Shown piece by piece: positions 26,913 through 35,520 of a stretch of 64,000 nucleotides of DNA. How positions within the stretch are numbered: position 1 is the stretch's first letter; each line of letters starts with the position of its first letter. Source of the DNA: Labrenzia sp. CE80 (lineage in GTDB: Bacteria; Pseudomonadota; Alphaproteobacteria; Rhizobiales; Stappiaceae); assembly GCF_009650605.1 (NCBI RefSeq), contig NZ_WAJT01000002.1, forward strand, positions 558,001 through 622,000. The letters run 5' to 3'. The position numbers were made by a program, and so were the translations under genes. Below the pieces are notes generated by a model. It was not told the DNA's origin. It made no database searches and was given only the letters and a program-made list of their open reading frames with translations.

Positions 26913-27386
26913 TTACATAGGAGCGAACAGTCGAACGCCTTCGCGCGCGCCTTTGCAGAACCGACCGCCACAGTTGCCGAAGGCCTGATCGATCGCTTCA
27001 TCCTGACGCTGCTTCACCTTGCGCCAGACCTTTTTTGTGCCGCGGCCAACTTTGGACTTGCCGAGAAACTTGTTTGTGCCACGGGAGACTTTGCCCATGC
27101 CCTTGTTGACGCCCTTGCCTGTGTTCTTGAAGCCCTTGCCGGTGTTTTTCAGGATGCCGCCGACATGTTTGCCGATGCCGCGCTTTGCCTGAGCCTTGCG
27201 GCCCGCTTTTTCCAGAAAGCCACCGACCTTGCCAATTCCCTTGGACACAAACTGGACCTTCTTCTTGGCACCTGCCTCGGCGATGGACGGATCAAAGGTT
27301 TCTATAGCCCCGTAGGACACTGCGGCTGCAACCATGACCATGGTGATGGCCTTCGCGGCATTTTTCAAAATGGACAGTGCAAACAT
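26913..27386 (-). CDS. Small, very basic Gly/Lys-rich secreted protein
   Basis: 157 residues. The N-terminal 38 residues form a signal or membrane segment (NAAKAITMVMVAAAVSYGAI, then IAEAGAKKK). The rest to about residue 130 is dominated by Lys and Gly in short amphipathic repeats of the kind G-x-G-K (GKGFKNTGKGVNKGMGKVS is one stretch). The C-terminal end, FGNCGGRFCKGAREG, holds the only two Cys. No family recognised. The composition suggests binding to polyanions such as lipopolysaccharide, teichoic-like polymers or nucleic acid, but this is speculation. Operator site E precedes it. Confidence 0.75.
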   Translation of the reverse strand: MFALSILKNAAKAITMVMVAAAVSYGAIETFDPSIAEAGAKKKVQFVSKGIGKVGGFLEKAGRKAQAKRGIGKHVGGILKNTGKGFKNTGKGVNKGMGKVSRGTNKFLGKSKVGRGTKKVWRKVKQRQDEAIDQAFGNCGGRFCKGAREGVRLFAPM

Positions 27387-27799
27387 CTCAATTTCCCCTC
27401 ATCTGTGAGCGGTGTGTCACCGCGTTTCCGATGTGAGGAGAATGTCGCTCAGCCAGCTGTCATCCCATGGGGTCGATCCCCCATATGTCACGCCGTGCAA
27501 TTCGCCGACGTTTGAAGGGCCTGTTCCGCGTTGATTGAAATGCTAGGCTTCTAGAGGCTGTTCTGGACACGTATTTCGTTAGCACATCAGCGATGGACCA
27601 CAACGCGATCGCAAAGCCTGAAAACGTTCTGGAAATAGATTTACTAAGACGGTGTGCGCAACAAAAAAAGACAGCAGAGGCAATAGCTTGGAGTTAGATA
27701 GGCATCTTGCCAGCTTGGACCGGGCGGCGCCGTTTCATGTCTTTAACTCGCCACGACACAAGTCTTGGCTTCTAAGGCAAGGCTTCAAGAGCCGAAATG
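27387..27799. other. Intergenic region holding operator E
   Basis: About 410 bases between the basic secreted-protein gene and soxG, both on the minus strand. The part near 27387-27485 is the promoter region of the basic protein gene. From 27490 to 27799 I see no convincing gene, repeat or hairpin; it marks the edge of the putative regulon. Confidence 0.5.
27467..27484. promoter_or_regulatory. Palindromic operator, site E
   Basis: On the plus strand ATGGGGT-CGAT-CCCCCAT, the same 20 bases as site D. A hexamer CATTCT begins 22 bases downstream on the minus strand (27444-27439), and the gene starts at 27386. Confidence 0.75.
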
Positions 27800-28357
27800 C
27801 TAGCGATCCAAACGCCTCAAAGTCTGTGTCAGGACCTTCCACAGTGTGTCGGCCAGTGTCCGCATCCCAATGATCGCAAGATGCCCTTGCTGACGGCGGA
27901 TCAAGAATACGCTCATGTGGTGAAGCTGCGTGCGGGTCGCGTGCCCGGGTCTGAGGATTTGCTGGTCGAGATTGACCAGGCGTGTCATAAGCGCCTCCAC
28001 AGATTGGACGCCATCGGAAGCCTCGATCTCAAAGGCCGTCCACCCGTCTGTCTGCGCGGTCACAGCGCAACCCGGGCAAGCGGCCTTCACCTCGGCGGCA
28101 AAATCCAAATTGCCCCGACCCTCGCCGGTAATCATCCATTGGCTTGGACCAGTCCAGAACGCGCCGTAGTTGTCGGCCTGTGTGAGGCCACCGGCGTCTG
28201 GTAAAGTGAGCCCAAAGGGCGTTGGAACTTCAGTTCCTCTGGGCACGGCCAGGGATGCAAATGCAAGATCGTCGTTTTCCGAAATCGTAATTGAGCCAAA
28301 TCGCTCTACGCGAGCGGTCGTTCCGCCTAAAGCAGTCACGGGTGTCAGGTCAGTCAC
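27800..28357 (-). CDS. soxG: Sarcosine oxidase gamma subunit
   Basis: 185 residues from GTG 28357, which has GGAGG eight bases upstream and overlaps the soxA stop (GTGACTGA). A much longer frame to 28567 lies inside soxA and is not credible. The sequence fits the SoxG/GcvT-like beta fold (FGLTLPDAGGLTQ; WTGPSQWMITGEG; TDGWTAFEIEASD; NLDQQILRPGHATRTQLHH). SoxG completes the heterotetramer that oxidises sarcosine to glycine, passing the methyl group to tetrahydrofolate and electrons to oxygen. Last gene of soxBDAG. Confidence 0.93.
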   Translation of the reverse strand: MTDLTPVTALGGTTARVERFGSITISENDDLAFASLAVPRGTEVPTPFGLTLPDAGGLTQADNYGAFWTGPSQWMITGEGRGNLDFAAEVKAACPGCAVTAQTDGWTAFEIEASDGVQSVEALMTRLVNLDQQILRPGHATRTQLHHMSVFLIRRQQGHLAIIGMRTLADTLWKVLTQTLRRLDR

Positions 28358-31295
28358 GCAAGTGCCCTCCTTCTGGATCAACAAAGTGGGCGGAGACGAC
28401 CTCGACCGCCAGCTCCTGCGCTTCAATCGGGTTTGCAGCAACCAGCCTTTCGCCCAACCGGCTGTCGCCGTTTTCCAGGAAACCGAGGGCGATGTAGCTC
28501 TCCAGGTGCGGCGAATAACAGGACGAGGTGACCCAGCCCTGGTCCGTCGACATGGTCCAAGCTGCACCTTCCTCGAATAGATGCGCTCCCGCTGGAATCT
28601 GCTCTTTTGGCTTGATCGGCTTCAGGCCCACAAGCCGACGCGCCTCCGTCGCAAGGCCTTCGCGGCGCGACATAATGGCGCCGATGCTGTCCTTCTTCGC
28701 CGATACCATTCGGCCAAGCCCGATCATCGCCGCCGTCGTCTGACCGTTGAGTTCGGCACCCGCAGCATGTCCTTTTTCGATTCTGAGAACGCCCAGGGCC
28801 TCCGTGCCGTATGGCGTCACGCCCAGATCCTCCCCCACTTCCATCAGACGTGCCATCAAAGCGTGGCCATAGCGGGCCGGTACTGCTATTTCGTAAGCCA
28901 GCTCTCCGGAGAAGGAGATGCGGAAAAGGCGCGCCCGTAGGCCATCGCAAATGGTCAACTCCCTACATGCCATGAAGGGAAAGGCGTCGTTGGAGATGTC
29001 GAAATCATCGACAATGCGGCCCAGAAGCTCGCGAGATTTCGGGCCAGCCACCGCTATCTGCGCCCATGCATCGGTTGTTGAGATGAGCTGCACATCGAGA
29101 TCGGGCCAGAGGCATTGGCGGGCGAACTCCATCTGGCGGTAAACCAGACCTGCATTGGCCGTGGTCGTCGTCACGAGATAGTGGCTCTCGCCAAGGCGCG
29201 CGCAGGTTCCGTCGTCATACGCAAAACCGTCCTCACGCAGCATCAGTCCGTAACGGACCTTGCCGACCGGCAGGGTTGCCATCATGTTGGCGTAGATCCG
29301 ATTGAGAAATTCTCCCGCGTCGTTGCCTTGCACATCGATTTTGCCGAGTGAGGTCACATCACAAACACCCACACCAGCACGCACTGCCCGTGCTTCCCGA
29401 TCCACGCTTTGGCGCCAATGGGTCTCGCCGGCAATCGGAAAATATTGGGCACGCATCCATTGACCGACTTCGACGAAGATCGCTCCTCTTTCTTCCGCCC
29501 AGCGATGGGTCGGGGGTAGGCGCCGTGGGCGGAAGTCTGCCCCCGTATCGCCGCCGCCGAGAACGCCGAGACTGACAGGCGTATAAGGTGGCCGGAAGAT
29601 GGTCGTTCCGATTTGCGGGATCGTCTTGCCGGTCAGTTCGGCCATCACCGCCAGCGCGGTGACATTCGCCGTCTTTCCCTGATCCGTTGCCATGCCCAGC
29701 GTGGTCCAGCGCTTCAAGTGCTCGACAGGTCGCATGTTTTCCTGATGTGCCAGACCAATGTCTTTGACAGTTACATCGTTCTGAAAGTCGACAAAGGCAC
29801 GTCCCTTGCCGTGCACATGCCAGTAAGCTGCGATGCCCGCCGCCTCGTCCGCGGCAGATGGAAGGTCTGGCAGGTCCGCCGACCGGCCGAGATCCTCCAG
29901 GACTTGCACGGCAGCATGGGCCGCGTCCTCAAGGGCGGCCTTGGTGGACGACGCACCTTTGACAGCGCCCACCGGTATCATTCCGCTGGGCCCACCCTCA
30001 CCTGGCAGAAAAGCCAAGCTGGCGTCGTCCCAGACAGGTCTTCCGCGGTGATGGGAGGCAAGGTGGACATTTGGATTCCAGCCGCCTGAAACGCCGAGCG
30101 CCGCACATCGCAGCCACTGCGAGTGGCCGCGCGCGCTCACCTGAATGGACTTCAGTCCCAATCGCCCCCGGGTTCCGGTCACAACTGCGCCGGCGAAGGT
30201 TTCGTAGTCTCCGAGGCTTCTGGCCTCTGGCCGCACGTCGACAACGCCTGCAAGCGAGACGCCTTTGCCGACGAGCGCTTGCGCTGTCCTGTGACCGTCA
30301 TCATTGTTGGTGAAGATCGCTATTTGGTCCTTCGGTCCGGTTTGCGGGGTCACCGCCCACCGGTTTGCATAGGCCCTCATAGCTCCTGAAAGCATGATGC
30401 CAGGTCTATCGTTGTCCCGGAAAGGAATGTGCCTCTCCGTCGCACCGGCTGCGAGGATTGTGCGCTTGGCGGTGATCCGCCATAGCGTCTGCCGGGCGCG
30501 GCCATTACCGTCCGCAACGTGATCCGATACCCGTTCCACGGCCCCGTAGATCCCATGATCGTAGGCACCGAAGACGGTCGTTCTCCTCAAGATACGGATA
30601 TTTGGCAAGGACGCGAGTTCTGCTTCCGTTTTCGCAATCCACTCTTCTGCTGGTCGATCGTCTAGAGCGATCCCGTCGGCAAGAAGGCGCCCACCGACGC
30701 GGCTGTCCTCATCAGCTAGGACCACTTGGGCGCCGGCTCGAGCTGCCGTCAACGCGGCGGTCAAACCTGCAGCTCCTCCACCGATTATCAGCACCTCTGG
30801 ATGGAGATAGCCGCGATCATACGTGTCGGGATCTGGAAGCATGCTTAGGCTTCCAAGGCCTGCCGCGCGGCGGATCACTGGTTCGTAGAACTTCTCCCAA
30901 AACGTCCTCGGCCACATGAAGGTCTTGTAGTAGAAACCTGCCGACAGGAACGAGGCGAAGAGGTCGTTGACCGCCATCAGATCGAAATCGAGCGATCCGA
31001 CTCGATTCTGACTGTTGGCCACCAGCCCGTCGAAGAGTTCTGTAACCGTTGCGCGCGTGTTCGGCTCACGAAAGGCCCCGCCGCGAAGTTCCACCAATGC
31101 ATTCGGTTCTTCCGACCCGGCAGAAAAAATGCCACGCGGCCGATGGTACTTGAAGCTCCGACCGACCAGACGCACGCCATTGGCCAACAATGCAGAGGCA
31201 AGCGTGTCTCCCGGATGACCATGATAGGTCTTGCCGTCGAAGGTGAACGACAAGTTTGTGCTTCGGTCAACGAGACCGCCCTGAACACGGCTCAT
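28350..31295 (-). CDS. soxA: Sarcosine oxidase alpha subunit
   Basis: 981 residues, the usual size. N-terminal ferredoxin-like region (FTFDGKTYHGHPGDTLASAL; GRSFKYHRPRGIF; AGSEEPNALVEL), an NAD-binding Rossmann motif near residue 170 (IIGGGAAGLTAALTAARAG), and from about 610 a GcvT-like folate-binding half (GVCDVTSLGKIDVQGNDAGEF; YGTEALGVLRIEKGH). Cytosolic. It overlaps soxD by four bases upstream and soxG by eight downstream, so the subunits are made in step. Confidence 0.96.
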   Translation of the reverse strand: MSRVQGGLVDRSTNLSFTFDGKTYHGHPGDTLASALLANGVRLVGRSFKYHRPRGIFSAGSEEPNALVELRGGAFREPNTRATVTELFDGLVANSQNRVGSLDFDLMAVNDLFASFLSAGFYYKTFMWPRTFWEKFYEPVIRRAAGLGSLSMLPDPDTYDRGYLHPEVLIIGGGAAGLTAALTAARAGAQVVLADEDSRVGGRLLADGIALDDRPAEEWIAKTEAELASLPNIRILRRTTVFGAYDHGIYGAVERVSDHVADGNGRARQTLWRITAKRTILAAGATERHIPFRDNDRPGIMLSGAMRAYANRWAVTPQTGPKDQIAIFTNNDDGHRTAQALVGKGVSLAGVVDVRPEARSLGDYETFAGAVVTGTRGRLGLKSIQVSARGHSQWLRCAALGVSGGWNPNVHLASHHRGRPVWDDASLAFLPGEGGPSGMIPVGAVKGASSTKAALEDAAHAAVQVLEDLGRSADLPDLPSAADEAAGIAAYWHVHGKGRAFVDFQNDVTVKDIGLAHQENMRPVEHLKRWTTLGMATDQGKTANVTALAVMAELTGKTIPQIGTTIFRPPYTPVSLGVLGGGDTGADFRPRRLPPTHRWAEERGAIFVEVGQWMRAQYFPIAGETHWRQSVDREARAVRAGVGVCDVTSLGKIDVQGNDAGEFLNRIYANMMATLPVGKVRYGLMLREDGFAYDDGTCARLGESHYLVTTTTANAGLVYRQMEFARQCLWPDLDVQLISTTDAWAQIAVAGPKSRELLGRIVDDFDISNDAFPFMACRELTICDGLRARLFRISFSGELAYEIAVPARYGHALMARLMEVGEDLGVTPYGTEALGVLRIEKGHAAGAELNGQTTAAMIGLGRMVSAKKDSIGAIMSRREGLATEARRLVGLKPIKPKEQIPAGAHLFEEGAAWTMSTDQGWVTSSCYSPHLESYIALGFLENGDSRLGERLVAANPIEAQELAVEVVSAHFVDPEGGHLRD

Positions 31296-31570
31296 CTGCT
31301 TCTCCTTGCCACATCGCAGGCCAGTTCTGCCGAAAGGATCTCGTGGGTGATCGTGTTGCGTGTCACGACGAGCCAGGAACGGTCGCCATATTCGTGGAAC
31401 CAGAGTTCCCGGTGAACCCCGGCTGGGTTGTCGCGCAAGAAGACATAATCCCAGAATTCCGCCTCGGCGGTCGGGCTTTCGGGTGCGGGACGCATCAGGA
31501 GCTTTGCGTCGCCGTGATAGGTGAATTCCATCGCGTCACGTGGGCCGAGTAGGGGATGGGGGATCAGCAT
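31292..31570 (-). CDS. soxD: Sarcosine oxidase delta subunit, zinc ligands not conserved
   Basis: 92 residues from ATG 31570 (GAGG five bases upstream). The frame and length fit SoxD: LLGPRDAMEFTYHGDAK, FWDYVFLRDNPAGVHRELW, SWLVVTRNTITHEIL. The family normally binds structural zinc through C-P-x-C near the N-terminus and H-x-x-x-C later. Here the N-terminal pair reads HPLL instead of C-P-x-C, and the second half reads HEYGD with Asp where Cys is expected; only the His is left. So the zinc site appears lost or rebuilt, while the rest of the fold pattern remains. Overlaps soxA by four bases. Confidence 0.92.
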   Translation of the reverse strand: MLIPHPLLGPRDAMEFTYHGDAKLLMRPAPESPTAEAEFWDYVFLRDNPAGVHRELWFHEYGDRSWLVVTRNTITHEILSAELACDVARRSR

Positions 31571-31577
31571 GGGAACC

Positions 31578-32828
31578 TCAATGCAGATTGGGCTGGGCGC
31601 CGACGCCCTTTTCATCGATCACTAGCCCGCGCTCAAACCGGTCAAGACGATAGGCGGTTGCCGTCTGATGCGGTTGATCGGTCGCAAGCAGGTGGGCGAA
31701 GGCGAAGCCGGATGCGGGCGTTGCCTTGAAGCCGCCATAGCACCAGCCGGCATTGAGATAGAGGCCGTCGACAGATGTTTTGTCGATGATCGGCGAACCG
31801 TCCATGGACATGTCCATGATCCCGCCCCAGCTGCGCAGCAAACGAGCCCGTCCGATCATGGGCATCAGCGCCATACCACTTTCGATGACATCTTCCACCA
31901 TCGGCAGGTTTCCGCGCTGGGCATAGGAATTGTAACCGTCTATATCGCCGCCGAACACGAGACCGCCCTTGTCCGATTGGCTGATATAGAAGTGCCCCGC
32001 GCCGAAAGTGATCACGCCGGGGATCGTTGGCTTGAGGCCTTCGGAAACAAATGCCTGCAAGACGTGGCTTTCGATGGGTAGGCGCATGCCAGCCTTGCTC
32101 ATCACGCGGCTGGTGGAGCCTGCAACCGCAACACCGACCTTCTTGGCACCGATAAAGCCACGGCTGGTCTCGACACCCTGGATACAGCCGTTTTCAATCC
32201 GGAAGCCGGTTACTTCGCAGTTTTGAATAAGGTCGATGCCGCGCTGGTCAGCGCCACGAGCATAGCCCCAGGCAACGCCATCGTGACGGGCGGTGCCGGC
32301 GCGGTCTTGAATGAGGCCCCCCTTGATCGGGAAGCGCGCGTTGTCGAAGTTGAGGAAGGGTGCAAGCTGGCGCACGTCCTGTTGCGACAGCAGACTGCCG
32401 CCGGCACCGCTCAGGTGCATGGCATTGCCACGGCGGCGTGCGGCGTCGCGCTGAGCATCACTGTGGAACAAGTTGATGATCGAACGTTGCGACACCATCG
32501 CGTTGAAATTGAATTCCTGCTCCAGACCTTCCCACAGTTGCATGGAAAACTCGTAGAAGGGTTGATTGCCCGGTAGCAGGTAGTTGGATCGGATTATCGT
32601 CGTGTTACGGCCGATGTTTCCTGAACCTAGCCAGCCCTTTTCCAGGACTGCAATCCGGTTGGCACCAAATTCGGAAGCGAGATAATAGGCTGTCGCGAGG
32701 CCGTGGCCCCCACCACCGACAATGATGAAGTCATAGTCTGCTTTGGGCTCTGGATCGCGCCATAGCGCGCTCCATCCCTTGTGACCGGTCAGGGCTTCCC
32801 TGATCACCCGGAATCCGGAGAAGTTCAT
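31578..32828 (-). CDS. soxB: Sarcosine oxidase beta subunit
   Basis: 416 residues from ATG 32828 (GGAG seven bases upstream); a longer frame to 32903 adds unlikely residues. FAD-binding motif IIVGGGGHGLATAYYLA near residue 36. The FMN attachment His is kept in GTARHDGVAWGYARG (about His182). GSGNIGRNTTIIRSNYL and SWGGIMDMSMDGSPII are typical SoxB segments. This subunit holds the sarcosine-oxidising site. First gene of soxBDAG, divergent from a GATase1/AraC regulator 99 bases away. Confidence 0.96.
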   Translation of the reverse strand: MNFSGFRVIREALTGHKGWSALWRDPEPKADYDFIIVGGGGHGLATAYYLASEFGANRIAVLEKGWLGSGNIGRNTTIIRSNYLLPGNQPFYEFSMQLWEGLEQEFNFNAMVSQRSIINLFHSDAQRDAARRRGNAMHLSGAGGSLLSQQDVRQLAPFLNFDNARFPIKGGLIQDRAGTARHDGVAWGYARGADQRGIDLIQNCEVTGFRIENGCIQGVETSRGFIGAKKVGVAVAGSTSRVMSKAGMRLPIESHVLQAFVSEGLKPTIPGVITFGAGHFYISQSDKGGLVFGGDIDGYNSYAQRGNLPMVEDVIESGMALMPMIGRARLLRSWGGIMDMSMDGSPIIDKTSVDGLYLNAGWCYGGFKATPASGFAFAHLLATDQPHQTATAYRLDRFERGLVIDEKGVGAQPNLH

Positions 32829-32927
32829 TCGGTGTCTCCCAGCTGGAGCTCTTGTCTTAGCAAGGCAAACAGAGAATGATCTTTCGGATAAGAGACATAA
32901 CATTTCGAAGAAGGGTCAATTTCTCTC

Positions 32928-33878
32928 ATGCTCAGAGTTGGTTTTCTGTTGATTGACGGTTTTGCGATGATGAGCACGGCGGCAGCGATGGAGCCCTTGC
33001 GCGCGGCCAATCTGTTTGCCGAGCGCACACTTTATGAGATTGTCCCGCTCTCGATCGGCGGAACGCAGGCTGCAAGCTCTCTGCCTGCAACCTTTTCGAC
33101 GCGCAGCATCGCCGAGGAGCCCGGTCCGTTCGACATTGTGTTCGTTGTCGCCGGAGGGGACCCGCTAGAGGTCTGGAATCCCGAGCTATTTGCCTGGCTG
33201 CGCAAGCTCGATGACGAGGGAACTGCACTTGGGGGCATTTCCGGCGGAGCGGTCATTCTGGCGGCGGCCGGCCTTATGGAAAACCGACGGTTCACGGTTC
33301 ACTGGCACTACATGGAGGATCTGGGTGCTCGACCGGGGCAGCATCTGCTGGAACGTAGATTGTTTGTGATCGACCGGGACCGATATACGTGCGCAGGCGG
33401 CACCGCGCCGCTGGACATGATGTATGCGATCATTTCATCTAAGCATGGTGCCCGTTTCGCCCAGCGTATCAGCGACTGGTTTATACAGACCGAAATTCGG
33501 GTGGCTGATGCACCGCAGCAGGCCAGTCTCTTGTCTCGCTATGGCCCCATGCCTGCCCTTGTCGCGGATGCATTGGAGCTGATGGAAACCCATATCGCAG
33601 ATCCATTGGAACTGTCCCAGATCGCAGCCCTGATCGGGATTTCGCCCCGTCAGTTGCAACGGCGGTTCCAGAGCGCGCTGGGAAGCTCGGTCATGCAGCA
33701 TTATCGAACCATCCGGCTGGAAACAGCGCGAACACTCTTGTCGCAGTCGGGCCTTAGCGTCGGCGAGATTGCACTTATGACAGGCTTCGCGACCCAGGCT
33801 GCCTTTGCCGACGTCTACAGGCGGCATTTCGATGAAACGCCGGGCAGCACGCGCAGAGCGGAACCGAGTAAAATTTGA
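32928..33878 (+). CDS. GATase1-like/AraC-family regulator of the GbdR/SouR type
   Basis: 316 residues. An N-terminal DJ-1/PfpI-like domain (about 1-170: LRVGFLLIDGFAMMSTAAAM; LGGISGGAVILAAAGLME, with Gly-Gly where a catalytic Cys could be) serves as the ligand sensor. Two AraC helix-turn-helix units follow at about 215-310 (LSQIAALIGISPRQLQRRF; GEIALMTGFATQAAFADVYR). This architecture is shared by GbdR, SouR and CdhR, which sense glycine betaine/dimethylglycine, sarcosine and carnitine in Pseudomonas. Divergence from soxBDAG suggests it activates that operon in response to sarcosine or betaine. Confidence 0.92.
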   Translation: MLRVGFLLIDGFAMMSTAAAMEPLRAANLFAERTLYEIVPLSIGGTQAASSLPATFSTRSIAEEPGPFDIVFVVAGGDPLEVWNPELFAWLRKLDDEGTALGGISGGAVILAAAGLMENRRFTVHWHYMEDLGARPGQHLLERRLFVIDRDRYTCAGGTAPLDMMYAIISSKHGARFAQRISDWFIQTEIRVADAPQQASLLSRYGPMPALVADALELMETHIADPLELSQIAALIGISPRQLQRRFQSALGSSVMQHYRTIRLETARTLLSQSGLSVGEIALMTGFATQAAFADVYRRHFDETPGSTRRAEPSKI

Positions 33879-34095
33879 ACTGTTTACGCACGCATTCAGG
33901 ACAATAGGTGTTTCCGCTGAGCGAGGGCGCTTCGAGTTCGTGCAGCGACCTCAAAGTCCCGCGAGCGGAACTAGTTCGGTAGCTGCATCGTCAATTTTTG
34001 CGCGATGCAGTTTAGGAAGCAAGTTTGGTCGTATTTTGGGTCTTGGCTGTCCTCAGACATTGCGTCGGGCCCGCTGTGTTGCAAGGCGCCCAGCG

Positions 34096-35520
34096 CTAGG
34101 ACCGTTGCCCCACATAGCGCCCGACGCCTTCCGGCATTGGCAAACCGGCGTGTTTCTCGGCAAAGGCGGTCAGTTTTTCAAGAATCTCATCTGTCGGCAT
34201 GCAGCTGGACCGCGTGTTCAGATCCACGTGCAGCAGGAATGTCTCAGCGGTGGCCGTGACGGTTCCCTTGTCACCATGGAGCATATGAAAAAGGTGTAGC
34301 TTTTTGCCTTCACCCTTCAGTACCTGCGTGGTGATGGTCAGCTGTTCTCCGGCCAGCATCTCATCCAGATACCGGATGTGGTTCTCGGTCGTGAAATAGC
34401 TCTTGCCGGATGCGATATAGTCCGCGTCCGCACCGATCATCTCCATGAAGCGATCCGTTGCCGCGGCGGCTGCTTCCAGGTAATGAGCTTCATTCATGTG
34501 CCCATTGTAGTCCGTCCAGCTTTGCGGGATCTGCCGCTTTGCGGTGACGGGCAAATCTGGTGCAGACGGATTTTCAAGCGCGGCCTCGTGTTTGGCAATC
34601 ACACCGCCAGCGCCGGTCCCGGTCTTTTTCAGCGCTCGCATCATGCTGACCAGATTGTCGTCGCGCAGACGCTCCAGTTCGCGAATGGACAGGTGTCCGG
34701 ATTGAGCATCGGACTGTCCGGCGATGAGGTCGACGAGCTCGTCTGTGAACTCTGGAACATCCTTCAATTTGGTCCAGGGCCATTTCAACGCCGGGCCGAA
34801 CTGGGCCATGAAGTGCTTCATCCCGGCTTCCCCGCCGGCGATGCGATAGGTCTCGAACAAGCCCATTTGTGCCCAGCGAATGCCAAAGGCCATGCGGATG
34901 GCCTCGTCGATTTCTTCTGTCGTTGCGACGCCGTCCTTCACCAGCCAGAGGCTTTCCCGCCAGACAGCCTCCAGCAGGCGGTCCGCAATATGCGCATCGA
35001 TCTCCTTGCGTAGAACCAGAGGAAACATGCCGATGTTGCGCAGAATATCCGCAGCCGGCTGCGTCGCGACCGGATCCCCGACCAATTCGACCAGCGGCAG
35101 TAGGTAGACCGGATTGAAGGGGTGGGCGACGATCGCGCGAGCGCCCTTTTTGTTTAGATCGGAAGGTTTGAAGCCGGACGTCGAGGACCCGATAATCGCC
35201 TTTTCCGGGGCCAACTCGGAAAGGCTGCCAAGCACCTGGTGTTTCAGCTCCAGCCTTTCTGGAATGCTCTCCTGTATCCAGTCGGCGTCTGCGATGGCGG
35301 CCTCTAGCTCATCGTGAAAGCTGAGCGTCCCTTCGCCTGGCAAGGTTTTGTCGTAGAGCGCGGGCAAGCTGCGATGGGCGTTGGCAATGACTTCGCCAAT
35401 CTTGCGCTGCGCGTCCGGATCCGTATCGAAGACCGCCACATCCCAGCCGTTCAGGAGAAAGCGTGCGGCCCATCCGCCGCCAATGACACCGCCACCGATG
35501 ATCGCTGCTTTTTGTGTCAT
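34096..35520 (-). CDS. lcdH: L-carnitine dehydrogenase fused to a hotdog thioesterase
   Basis: 474 residues, two domains. The first (about 1-320) is a 3-hydroxyacyl-CoA-dehydrogenase-like NAD enzyme: GGGVIGGGWAARFLL at the N-terminus, GSSTSGFKPSDL and AHPFNPVYLLPLVELVG. The second (about 335-465) is a hotdog thioesterase with TDYNGHMNEAHYLEA. Fusions of this form oxidise L-carnitine to 3-dehydrocarnitine and hydrolyse betainyl-CoA. With the BKACE enzyme two genes upstream, both the first and last steps of carnitine-to-betaine conversion are covered. Last gene of the operon; overlaps the SDR gene by four bases. Confidence 0.93.
   Translation of the reverse strand: MTQKAAIIGGGVIGGGWAARFLLNGWDVAVFDTDPDAQRKIGEVIANAHRSLPALYDKTLPGEGTLSFHDELEAAIADADWIQESIPERLELKHQVLGSLSELAPEKAIIGSSTSGFKPSDLNKKGARAIVAHPFNPVYLLPLVELVGDPVATQPAADILRNIGMFPLVLRKEIDAHIADRLLEAVWRESLWLVKDGVATTEEIDEAIRMAFGIRWAQMGLFETYRIAGGEAGMKHFMAQFGPALKWPWTKLKDVPEFTDELVDLIAGQSDAQSGHLSIRELERLRDDNLVSMMRALKKTGTGAGGVIAKHEAALENPSAPDLPVTAKRQIPQSWTDYNGHMNEAHYLEAAAAATDRFMEMIGADADYIASGKSYFTTENHIRYLDEMLAGEQLTITTQVLKGEGKKLHLFHMLHGDKGTVTATAETFLLHVDLNTRSSCMPTDEILEKLTAFAEKHAGLPMPEGVGRYVGQRS

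Noticed and set aside
27652..27873. Plus-strand open frame of 73 codons between the regulon and soxG
   Set aside because: No family likeness, weak start, and it runs into soxG on the other strand.
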